Source: Setoptus koraiensis (lineage: Eukaryota; Arthropoda). Taken from it: a stretch of DNA of 64,000 nucleotides. The first letter of the stretch is position 1, and every line of letters begins with the position of its first letter. This document shows positions 14,965 through 24,500 of this stretch, in pieces. Under the pieces are notes generated by a model. It was not told the origin of the DNA. It searched no databases and was given only the letters and a program-made list of their open reading frames with translations. The position numbers were made by a program, and so were the translations under genes. The DNA lies in assembly GCA_048013815.1 (NCBI GenBank), contig CM106585.1, forward strand, positions 7,564,001 to 7,628,000. The letters are read 5' to 3'.

Positions 14965-17900
14965 ATGGCTAGAAGAAGCGAACCAGCGTCAATTTGTGTC
15001 CAGATTGCGGTGGGCCTGATAAAGGTTTTGATGCTCATTTTCGATATCATCACTTTGCCTTGTTATTTCTTTTGGCAGCGACCAGATCTTCGAAGGCAAG
15101 CCGCTTACCAGTTGAAATCGGAACGAGTGGACGATAATACCTGGATAAAGACGACAAGAACAACAACCAATTGTTTGATAAACAGCAAAATCCATCGCAA
15201 CAGAAGCCAGTATGACAACAATAAAGCCTTTTATTCGTTTGACAAAAGGGTCACGGCCAAAAGTAGACAAAAATACAATTTCAAAGGATCCACATTAAAT
15301 GAAATATTTGCCAATTCCGTCATCGAACACAGTGCCAGGCCCTGTTTGGGCTACAGGGCCCTCATAACATGCCCCGTTGTTGTTCACGACAAACAAGGCA
15401 GGCAAACACTGCAAGAGAAAAGTTTTCGCAGCGACTTCACCTGGTACACCTATGAACAAGTGGGCAGACGCGTCCAAGATATCGCCTCCGGATTGTATGC
15501 TCACTCTATTTATCCCAATTCTAGAGCTCTCATATTCGGCGACAGTTCACTGGAATGGTTTATAGCGGCCCACGCTTGCTTTCAACTGGGCATACAATTG
15601 GTACTGGCGCCCGATATTAACGATGCCAAAATATTGGCCTCTATAGTGAGAGAGGCCAAAGTGGAGTCAATATTCGCTTCGTGCACTAAATTGGACTTAA
15701 TCAACAGATTGTTCGAGTGCGTCCGGCACGAAATGAGTGAAACTGGGCCAGAGACAGGAAAGACGTCGATTGCGGTGAAACAGATTGTCTTAATTGATTG
15801 GCAGTTTTCAATTGATTTCAACGAGCCCGATTTCGGTGCACTCAAACAAGCGACAAAAAATCTCGTCGGAAATATTCTGGCCATGGGCAAAATCGAGGAG
15901 AGAGGCTCAGAGAACCCCATTGAGTTGGGGTGCCGCTTGAAATTCATGGCCGATTGTGGCGACGATGCCCAGAAACTGCCATCGTCGTTGCTGCAAGACG
16001 AACCGTTTCTGACTCACAGACTCACCGGCGGTTATAGTCGGTCCACTCTGGATGTGGCCGCTCGAAGTGCCGACAACGAGCCCCAAGACAGCAAGACGAC
16101 CAGAAACAACTACAAAAATGATGTTCAACACAGCACCAGTGCGAGGCATCGAACCAGGAGCCAAGGCAGTGATCGCAACACAAACCCGCCCTCGGAAAGT
16201 TTCAATTTCAGCCACAATTTTGGCCGTACGAATGGTATCGCTCCGCTGGTGGCAAACGGAAAAACAACAAACAACAGAAGGGCGGCTGAATTCAAGAGGC
16301 CCGAACCCGATGATCTGGCCATGATTGTCTACAGCTATGGTTCGATGCGAAAACTAAAAGGTGTCACGCTCACTCATGCCTGTCTGGCGCGTTGCAATCA
16401 CTATTCGTTCTTGGATGGCATCATTCAGGACGATGATTTTCATTGTGCCGTTTTGCCATTGGACAATCTGTTTGAATTTATCACAGAAATGTGCCTGTTT
16501 AGTCGGGGTGCCTCAATTGGTTATTCTTGCGGCGCCGAGACACTGTTCTACGACGGAAGCGAGCTCACTAATAAGCGAGATCGTTGCGATTTGGAGGCTC
16601 TGAAGCCCACCTTTCTGGCCACTCGTCCGGTCATGCTAGAGCGATTTAGAGCGGCCATAAATGCGTTCATTGGCGACAAAATGAATCCCATTCTTAGCTA
16701 TTTAATGATAAATGTCATATATGACTACAAGAGATATTGGGCAAAAAACTACTACAACACGCCGCTGATTGACAGTTTGTTTTGTTCGAGATTGCGAGCG
16801 CTGTTGTTTGGCTGTAGGGCAAAATTCATTTTGTGTCATGGCGCAACAAAATGTTCCGAAACAAAAGATTTCTTTGCCTTCATGGTGAACATACCTATCA
16901 TTGAATTGTACGGCCAGACAGAGGCAATAGTGAGCATGATGTCAGCCATAGACATATGGGACTTTCACGAGAGTAATCACGGCAAAAAATACGAATCCAT
17001 AAGAGAGCGTCTACTATTGCATCAGGCACAGGGACCTCAGCCGGACTTTCAGCAGATACAATTGATGCCTTCGACAACAAACAGCAATCTCACCATAAAG
17101 GAAAGCTCAAAGAATCTGCTGATAACGTCGTCGGTGTTTTGTCCCACGCAACACATGCGCATCAGATTAGAGGATTGGGGCGATTTCCGCACCACCGATT
17201 TGCCCTATCCGAGGGGCCGGCTAATTGTGGGCGGCGACATTGTTGGCAGGGGCTATTTCAACGATCGTCATCAGCAACTGACAGACAAATTGTTTTACGT
17301 GGACTCAAACTTTATTAGATGGTTCAAAACGGAGGACATAGCCCAGGCGCTACCAAACGGCACCTTCGAAATAATATCGTGCATGTCTGATTTGATCAAG
17401 ATGGCCGACGGTCATTTTATATCGCTCGGTCAGGTGGAGCAAATATTGCGCAACAGTCAATTTGTGGATAATGTTTGCGCTATTTGTTGCGAAGAGCGAA
17501 AGTTCCTCATAGCGTTGGTGGTGCCCAATTTGCAACGCTTGGCACTAAAGTCGCCCGGCGCCGATGACATCAAAATGGCCATAGGTATTGGCGGGCCGGA
17601 ACCGGACGAATTGAACGACATTGATTTGCGGCGCGAGGTTTGCAACGACCGGCTGCTGTGCGAGTTCGTCAACAATCATCTCAGCGAGTTGGTGCTGAAA
17701 GCGGGCCTACAGGCCATTCCGAAACGCTTTCACTTGGTGGCGGAGATATGGACGCCAGAATCGGAACTGGTGACGCCGTCGTTGAAGCCCTCTAGGAGGA
17801 ACATTGAGAAATTTTATGCCTGCGAAATAGAGACAATATTCAAGACGGAATTTGTGAGGTCGCCGAGCGAGCGCCGACTGAAGCTGCTGAGGATGAAAAA

Positions 17901-18015
17901 GATCAGACAGCAGGGCTGTAACGGGGCCGGCGGAAACGCGTCGCGTCTGGACAAGAGCGCCCACCACAGCAGGATGCTGTCGCCCGCCGACAACTCGCTG
18001 AGGCTGTCGATCTGA
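14965..18015 (+). CDS. Long-chain acyl-CoA synthetase (ACSL3/4-like) homologue, probably catalytically degenerate
   Basis: A single-exon frame of 1,016 residues, longer than the usual ~700, with an N-terminal membrane segment (LIKVLMLIFDIITLPCYFFW) like ACSL3/4. The family signature IELYGQTEA is intact (about 646-654), as are a PRGRLIVGG block and FISLGQVE. Several ATP and adenylate elements are not. The P-loop is YSYGSMRKLKGV (about 456-467) where the family has YTSGSTGxPKGV. The usual TGD is TED at 789-791. The hinge segment before DLIK lacks its Arg. A polar insert of about 100 residues precedes the P-loop. A Lys remains near the C-terminus (SLKPSRR). The long intact frame argues for a maintained protein. 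Because key residues have changed, I infer a pseudoenzyme or altered chemistry. It is bracketed by the two copies of the local duplication; base composition looks richer in G+C than its neighbours, especially near the 3' end. Confidence 0.8.
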   Translation: MARRSEPASICVQIAVGLIKVLMLIFDIITLPCYFFWQRPDLRRQAAYQLKSERVDDNTWIKTTRTTTNCLINSKIHRNRSQYDNNKAFYSFDKRVTAKSRQKYNFKGSTLNEIFANSVIEHSARPCLGYRALITCPVVVHDKQGRQTLQEKSFRSDFTWYTYEQVGRRVQDIASGLYAHSIYPNSRALIFGDSSLEWFIAAHACFQLGIQLVLAPDINDAKILASIVREAKVESIFASCTKLDLINRLFECVRHEMSETGPETGKTSIAVKQIVLIDWQFSIDFNEPDFGALKQATKNLVGNILAMGKIEERGSENPIELGCRLKFMADCGDDAQKLPSSLLQDEPFLTHRLTGGYSRSTLDVAARSADNEPQDSKTTRNNYKNDVQHSTSARHRTRSQGSDRNTNPPSESFNFSHNFGRTNGIAPLVANGKTTNNRRAAEFKRPEPDDLAMIVYSYGSMRKLKGVTLTHACLARCNHYSFLDGIIQDDDFHCAVLPLDNLFEFITEMCLFSRGASIGYSCGAETLFYDGSELTNKRDRCDLEALKPTFLATRPVMLERFRAAINAFIGDKMNPILSYLMINVIYDYKRYWAKNYYNTPLIDSLFCSRLRALLFGCRAKFILCHGATKCSETKDFFAFMVNIPIIELYGQTEAIVSMMSAIDIWDFHESNHGKKYESIRERLLLHQAQGPQPDFQQIQLMPSTTNSNLTIKESSKNLLITSSVFCPTQHMRIRLEDWGDFRTTDLPYPRGRLIVGGDIVGRGYFNDRHQQLTDKLFYVDSNFIRWFKTEDIAQALPNGTFEIISCMSDLIKMADGHFISLGQVEQILRNSQFVDNVCAICCEERKFLIALVVPNLQRLALKSPGADDIKMAIGIGGPEPDELNDIDLRREVCNDRLLCEFVNNHLSELVLKAGLQAIPKRFHLVAEIWTPESELVTPSLKPSRRNIEKFYACEIETIFKTEFVRSPSERRLKLLRMKKIRQQGCNGAGGNASRLDKSAHHSRMLSPADNSLRLSI

Positions 18016-18056
18016 TTTGACTCTGGTATCTAGGCCGTGTTTATATAATATGCAAG

Positions 18057-18516
18057 TTGCTGTGTCAGGTGGAGTATTCATCCTGGAAAGGCAAAAGAAT
18101 AACAAGAATCAATCATTGGAAATGAGTTAAAGTAGTAGCCAACTGGAATATTATTGATGGTAACTACAATGAGCATACTGTATCGGGCTCGACCTGTCGT
18201 TGCAGGTAGTCTATAGAATAAACATCGATAAAACTAAATATCACTATAATAGTTATCGGACGGAGCACATGAATAAATTCTTTTCATCAGCTTGGTTTAT
18301 TATTTCATTTTTATTATGCCTCTAACTAATATCTTGAAGATTGACTGGGGCTTGGGAATGACTGGAGTTACACACATTAAAACTCTCACTAGCGACCTAG
18401 GTTAGATAAGGAGTATTTTGGTTAATCTGTATTATTTCGGATGATAATCTACCGTATTTCTTGTGTATAAATAAGAACAAGGCTGATAATAGGAAGCATA
18501 TACCGCCAACAATAAT
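18057..18516. repeat. Right copy of the 460-bp local duplication
   Basis: Paired with 13725-14184 at a constant offset of 4,332 bp. The first 69 bp copy the carboxypeptidase's last codons out of context, so that piece is a non-functional gene tail. The rest contains the 3' UTR and C-terminal codons of the intact CDC50 gene. The match starts abruptly 42 bp after the ACSL-like stop codon. Confidence 0.95.
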
Positions 18517-19473
18517 ATAGGCTATTCCAAGAAAATTATTTTTTCCTCCTAGCCATGATGTGTTGGATAGAATAAAGCGCTTTGTGCCACCAAATACTAC
18601 AACTGGATAGTTGTAATTTACAATGAGGTAATATTTACCCTTAGTCAAGACGGAGTCTTTGGTTGAAGAATCATTTTGAACAATACCCCAAAGTTTCCTA
18701 AAAGTTGGCAATGCAGCAGTTCGCATCCAGACAATAAGATCTTCATTCTGGAAACCATTGTTGCTTGGATCTTTTTTGAGCTCAGAAACTCGTTTCCGCC
18801 AGTTAGGTGGTTTAACAGTATTCGCAAAAGCTAATGTAAGATTATCGGCAGGTTTAGGGTTCTGAAATCTGATATTCTTATCAGACGACCAGGCAATTCC
18901 TTTTTTTGAGATAGACACTTCAATGTTAGTGCTCGCCTTGGTAAGTTTAAAGGTATCATTAAATAGGCTATTGGCGATAGCGCCACAGGGAGCTACTGGC
19001 CTGCGTATACCATTTTCGTCGTTTGCATAGTCAAACGGATAGCACTCGCTGCCCACTGATTGTGGATTTCCCAATAATTGAAGGTCATCTCGTGATTTAA
19101 CATAACGTCGGTGGTTCTGATAAAAATTTGTCAGACTATAATAAACAAAAACGTCCTTTTTGAAATCTTCTGGTAGATTAATTGTAATATTGCACACGCA
19201 GGAAGAATTTGAGGGATTTTTTTGTGATGTATACTGTCCAGGTATTGGTGCAGTTGCATTTGCACACGATAGATTAGTATTATCCTTAGATTTGCAATTT
19301 GTGTAATCTATTATTAACTCTTGTACAGATGTTGATGACATCAATAAACCAATTCCGATAGGCACAAAAGCAACTCCTATCAAGAAGAAGGTAGGCAAAA
19401 TGGTTCCAGCTGTCAGAATAGGCTGCCAGGCAGGTAGATTCTGTTGTTTAAAAGATGGTTTATCTTTTCCCAT
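18397..19473 (-). CDS. TMEM30A: CDC50/TMEM30 family, P4-ATPase flippase beta subunit
   Basis: CDC50 proteins pair with P4-ATPases, take them out of the ER and are needed for flipping aminophospholipids to the inner leaflet. This intronless frame gives 358 residues from ATG 19473; an upstream in-frame stretch begins with TTG and is not used. The N-terminus MGKDKPSFKQQNLPAWQPI and the first membrane helix (LPTFFLIGVAFVPIGIG) match the family closely. A Cys-containing, N-glycosylation-rich ectodomain follows, then a second helix (YIIVGGICFLLSALFLFI) and a short cytosolic tail. A minus-strand AATAAA lies at 18296-18301. Its 3' and 5' flanks are duplicated at 13725-14348, where the coding body is missing, so this is the only working copy in the window. 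Confidence 0.95.
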   Translation of the reverse strand: MGKDKPSFKQQNLPAWQPILTAGTILPTFFLIGVAFVPIGIGLLMSSTSVQELIIDYTNCKSKDNTNLSCANATAPIPGQYTSQKNPSNSSCVCNITINLPEDFKKDVFVYYSLTNFYQNHRRYVKSRDDLQLLGNPQSVGSECYPFDYANDENGIRRPVAPCGAIANSLFNDTFKLTKASTNIEVSISKKGIAWSSDKNIRFQNPKPADNLTLAFANTVKPPNWRKRVSELKKDPSNNGFQNEDLIVWMRTAALPTFRKLWGIVQNDSSTKDSVLTKGKYYLIVNYNYPVVVFGGTKRFILSNTSWLGGKNNFLGIAYIIVGGICFLLSALFLFIHKKYGRLSSEIIQINQNTPYLT

Positions 19474-19524
19474 GATGACGATAATAATAATCAATTGGGG
19501 ACCAATATTATAGCAATTCCCACA

Positions 19525-19673
19525 ATTATTTGTGGATGTATGTAATTCAATCCTTTGAAATGCATCAGAGATCTTACAGTTCGCTTGTGCGAAGGCAGAA
19601 TATTGTGGGATGGTGTGATACTTCGAACGATGTCATCACGTTCTCATTGTTTTCAATTTGATTCGAAAGCGCT
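19525..19673. repeat. Right copy of the CDC50 5' flank
   Basis: Matches 14197-14348. It lies directly upstream of the intact CDC50 gene and presumably holds its promoter. The homology ends at AAAGCGCT, after which the sequence is unique and leads into the FKBP6-like gene. Confidence 0.88.
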
Positions 19674-20027
19674 AAATTCAAACTACAGTTTTTTTCGGAG
19701 AAAGTTCCAGGGGTCGCTACAATCGACTATTGCATGCGCTCAACTTGAGTGACCCAACCTGCGGCAACGTGTTGCAGGCTGCAACTTGCAGCGTGGTACG
19801 TGTAAAATATAGGCATTTATGTTAAGGTCAGCAATCTGGGCTAGTGTCTAGTCATAGCTCATCACATTCCAAAGTCCGGATAGATTAGAGTTTTGTTTGC
19901 CATTTATACAACATCAACTCCGTTTATATTCACTGCCAATCTAGATCCGAACATATAATCTGCTTATACTATATTTTGATCCGCATATTTTTGTTGAAAA
20001 TCTTACAACAGTTGAAAATTAGCGAAG

Positions 20028-21212
20028 ATGGACGAAGAGTTGGACTTGTTAAAGAATTCGCCATTGTTGAACGCCAAAGAGGGAACTTACGCCACTAGAG
20101 CTGTAAAGGCTGAAACACATGCAGATGGATCGCATAGTGTTGAATACGAAGTCGAGGAGCAGTTCTTTGATGAGAACGAACAAAATCTTGAGGAGGAGGC
20201 AACAGCCATGTTGGACGTTTGGAATAACATATTCACTGACAATTCCGATCTGCTAGATCTCAATCCAATATTCTCAAGCAAAACTGATGAAGATGACGAT
20301 GATTGTGGGTCCTTTGATGCAATGCAAACAAAAATGACGCCGATACAGGAAGATCAGGTCTTCATAAAGATTGTTCACTCTAATCCAACGGGCAAGCCAG
20401 TTACCCATTACAGTAGTGTATTGTACGATGTTGTTGGCTATTTGGAATACAATGACAACCCATTTGACAATTCTATTTCCAGGGGCGTGCCAATGTTCCA
20501 TCGTCTGCACAAAGACGGATTATTGCCAGGTGTGAGGATCGGACTAATGCACATGAGACAGGGAGAAAGAGCCCAAATCTTGATCAAACCAAAATATGCA
20601 TTCAAGGAATTAGGCTGTCCTCCTCGTGTGCCTGCTAACTCAACTGTGCTCTTTTCGATAATATTACACAAAACATGGGAAGAGAGTCCGCTTGAAGACT
20701 ATCTTGCTTCGAATCATAACGTAGAGGATTGGCCCTATGATCAGCGTTATGAGATGTGCATCAAGCAAAAAGAGGCTGCAAATCAATTCTTTAGAGATAT
20801 GCGCCTAAAAGAAGCCCTCGTTCGCTACAAAGCTGCCATAAAATGTCTCGACGAATTTCCGGCAATACTGTTAGCCGATCCATCATCCAAAGAAGCCAAA
20901 CTTCTAACAATTCTCCTCCAAAATGCAATGGTCATCTACAACAAGTTGCGCATGGCAAGAGCGGCAACTAAAACTGCCAAAAGACTATTAGAGAGCGATC
21001 CGAAAAATTTAAAGGCGTTGCACGGCATGTGCAAGGCGAGAATCTGCCTGGGCGATTACGATAAAGCATTAATTTATATCAAGAAAGCGGCTTCGATCGC
21101 GCCGGACCATAAGGATTTCGACAACTTGAAAAGTGAACTTGACTATCAAAAACGAGAAGACAGAAGAAGAAGTGAAGAACTTATGTCGAAAATGTCAAAA
21201 GTTTTCAGATGA
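20028..21212 (+). CDS. FKBP6/shutdown-like FK506-binding TPR protein
   Basis: This looks like an FKBP6 (vertebrate) or shutdown (fly) homologue, a Hsp90 co-chaperone used in piRNA loading in germ cells. It is a single exon of 394 residues. The first 110 residues are acidic. A divergent FKBP fold follows (about 112-220), with GVPMFHRLHKDGLLPGVRIGLMHMRQGERA and an AFKELGCPPRVPANST block that fits the FKBP 'Y-G-x-x-G-x-P-P-x-I-P' loop in altered form, so prolyl isomerase activity is doubtful. A TPR region (about 250-365) has KEAANQFFRDMRLKEALVRY and similar helices. An AATAAA overlaps the end of the gene at 21216, 4 nt after the stop, so the 3' UTR must be very short if that signal is used. Family is clear; the germline role is inferred from homologues. 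Confidence 0.85.
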   Translation: MDEELDLLKNSPLLNAKEGTYATRAVKAETHADGSHSVEYEVEEQFFDENEQNLEEEATAMLDVWNNIFTDNSDLLDLNPIFSSKTDEDDDDCGSFDAMQTKMTPIQEDQVFIKIVHSNPTGKPVTHYSSVLYDVVGYLEYNDNPFDNSISRGVPMFHRLHKDGLLPGVRIGLMHMRQGERAQILIKPKYAFKELGCPPRVPANSTVLFSIILHKTWEESPLEDYLASNHNVEDWPYDQRYEMCIKQKEAANQFFRDMRLKEALVRYKAAIKCLDEFPAILLADPSSKEAKLLTILLQNAMVIYNKLRMARAATKTAKRLLESDPKNLKALHGMCKARICLGDYDKALIYIKKAASIAPDHKDFDNLKSELDYQKREDRRRSEELMSKMSKVFR

Positions 21213-21564
21213 TTGAATAAATGTACAGTTGTGTCCTTAACTGGAAGGATAGTTTCTCTTGATTTTTTATCTAGGGGCCTTTTCCTTGCCCACCTTTTAA
21301 TCTTATACTACAGGAAATTAGGTATATTGGCCAATAGGGGCCGCATTGATAAATAAGTCCAGTTTGAAACAATACATTCCTGGCATTCTACAGTAGAGTA
21401 GGTGTGATGTACAAAAAATGAATGCGCATGTCGATAGTAGTTAAAGTATAAACCGCTTCTTAGTCAGTGCGGGGGCGGTCGTTTATATCACAGTGACTGT
21501 CAAACATATATACTGTACAACAGAATATTGTCGTCATGGATACTCTTCTTTTTATGTGAATTTA
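21213..21564. other. Short convergent intergenic region
   Basis: It separates the 3' ends of the FKBP6-like gene and contactin. I searched its minus strand for a further contactin exon with a hydrophobic GPI signal and saw none. Confidence 0.5.
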
Positions 21565-24500
21565 TCAGACTTTGATTGTTTTTTCTGGTGACGACATTTT
21601 ACCGTCACCACCCGCACTATAAGCCAGGACTCTCAACTTGTATTCCTCTCCGCGAATCAGATCATCAATAGTGGCGGTCAATTCTTTGCCGCCTAGTTTT
21701 ATGTCGATAACTTTAGCCTTAGAGATATTTTCATTAGTTCTCCAGTAGCGAACCTTATAGCCAAGAATAGGCTCTTCGTCCGTTGACACCGTCGACACGC
21801 CACGCCACCTGACTATCACACTATCAGAAACTGACGGGCTCACTTCGACGCTCGTTGGAGGTCTCAGTGGGGCCGATTTGTAGGTTTTAATGCGGAAAGA
21901 TTCACTCTGAGGTCCACTACCTGCGTCATTGTATGCCATTACAACCAGCTGATATTCGGTATCTGGCATAAGACCTACAATCAATCCCCAAGTCTTAAGT
22001 CCACGCTTCAAGGTGGTTAGAGAATCTGTTTGAGGGTTTCGCTTGCTTGGCCAATACTTGATGCGATATCCGACAACTTTATCATTGTTTTCTGGCACAT
22101 CTTCGACAATTGGCGACCAAGTGACATTGAGCGATGTAGAATTGAAAGCAACCGCATACACACTGCTCGGTTGTATATTAGGCATCATTTGAGCTGAGTA
22201 AATATTGGCACGATTAGGTGGTCCAACACCAATACGATTAACGGGAAATACGGCTACATTGTATAGTTTGTATGAGTTATCGGTGCCTACACTTATTGTG
22301 TAAGCGCTGCGATTTCCGGCCGCTTTCAACTCTTGTCTTTCGTAGTCCTGTGACTCATTCCGTTTGTAATGAACCATATACCAGATCTCGTCATCGCCCC
22401 AAAGAGCTCGAGGCAATGGGTCCCATCTGATAACAAGTGTGCCTGCTTTACCTCCACCGCCATTTAGGTTAGTTACTGCGTATCGCGGTTCGGAGGCCTC
22501 AGTCTTATACTGAGGACTAGGTGCCGAAGGTTCACCTATTCCGTGTTCGTTTGCACTAGACACGCGAAACATATACTGAGTGTTCGGCAAGAGATCCGAT
22601 ATAACGAAGTAGCGTCTGAAATATTGGAGACGCACAGATTGGGAAACTTTCAGGAGAGGCGCGTCAAATACTCGATTGGCTATAACTGTCCACGTCGAGT
22701 TATAATTCGTTCTAGCTTCTATAGTATGCGACGTGATTCTACTTCCGTGATTGTAGCCATCTGTCCAGGTAATCCGGGCTCGATTGCCAGTTTGTATTTC
22801 AGCAACTACCTGGCCGCATGGATCGGGCGGACCTTCAACGATGAGCCGGCCGCTAAATTCGACAGAGCCAACCGAGGTTTTGGCTTGACATGTATAGTTA
22901 GCTTCATCGACATAAGTTATATTATGCAGCACTAAACTGCCCGATTCACTTTTAGAGAATTTTTCGCCATCAGATTCGAAGTTTATCTTAATGCCATTCT
23001 TGTACCACACATGAGATATTTCCTGATTTTTATTGCCTATCACATCACAAGGCAGAACCTTAAAGGCATCTCCATATCTTGCAAGTTCGCGAACCAACAA
23101 TCGATTTGTGTCCATTGGCTTCGACAAAACAACCAACCAAGTAGATGTTCTTGGCCTCACAGTGTCTCCAAGTACTCCTACTTGCGAGGCAACACACTCA
23201 TACTTTCCTTCGTCTTCCAGTGTTAGATTCTTTATATACAAAAAGTTGTTCTTGAGTTTTTCAATTGTTCTCGAATAGTAACTTATCTCTCTATTGAATA
23301 GAGGCTGTCCGTTCTTATACCATTCAATCTTGTGAGCTTGTGGGAGACCCTCTGGGGCGCAGGCCAACGTTATCTCTTGTCCTACCATGGCATGAGTAGA
23401 ACTAGGTAAGGCATACTTGTTAAAGTTGAGCCTGAATTCCCCCACTTTTACCTGAGCTGTACTGAAGGCGCTACCGTGTTGATTGATGGCTGCACATTGA
23501 TACATACCGGCATCATGAAAACTTATGCCGTTGATTGACAGCGTTGAGATCTTGTCAGAGTTAATTATTATGTATCTAGAATCGACAATTTGTGACGTAT
23601 CTTGACCATCTTTGTACCATGTATAGGTGACGGCCGGCAATCCAAATGCTTCGCAAGTTAGCGTCATCGTTTCACCAGGATATAATATTTGATCTTCGAT
23701 GGGTTGAGTGAATTTAGGTGTAGCTTGAACGCTTACATAAACAGACTTTTGTATAAAATAACTGTCCAATACTGCCGTACAAATATATTCTCCTTCGTCC
23801 TCTATTTTAATCTTGGGCAACGACAACACTTTACCATCATTCAAAATTCTAAACTGATCTGGAAGTCGATTAGTTGTGCCTGTTCTAGTCCAATTGTAAC
23901 TCGGCGTTGGATAACCATAAGCCATACACTCTAACCTGACCTCTTGGCCCGCGAAGGGACCCTCTGGGAAGACCTTGGGAAAATCGTTGGCAAATTGTAA
24001 CTTTTGACCACTACTACCTGAGTCTACGTACAAGGGGAACGATGGTCCTGTCCTGCCTGTTGATGAAATAACACTCTGCACATTGCATGAATAATTGGCC
24101 CGATCTATCTTCTCTAGCGATGAAAAGTATAAATTACCATCGCGAGATATGAAAATTCTGGGACCTTCCGTAACAAAGTTTGGAAACTCAGAACGAGACC
24201 AGTAGTAATTCAAAGTTGATGGTCTACGAGAAGGAGCATCGCAAGACAATGCTTTGCCCCAATTTTCTTGGCCTCTCTCAGGAGATCGTTTTTTGGTGAA
24301 TTCCGTTATATAACCGAATTGTAATGTTATCTTTTTGCTTATAACTATACCATACCTATTTCTAGCCTGGCATTGGTATTGAGCTCTGTCAATTTCGGCA
24401 AGTGGATTCGAAATAATGAGTGTACCATCTGTCAATGTGAATCTATTGTCGCTTAAGACATCAATTTCTCTTCTAGAATCGCTACTGTCACTACTAGGCT

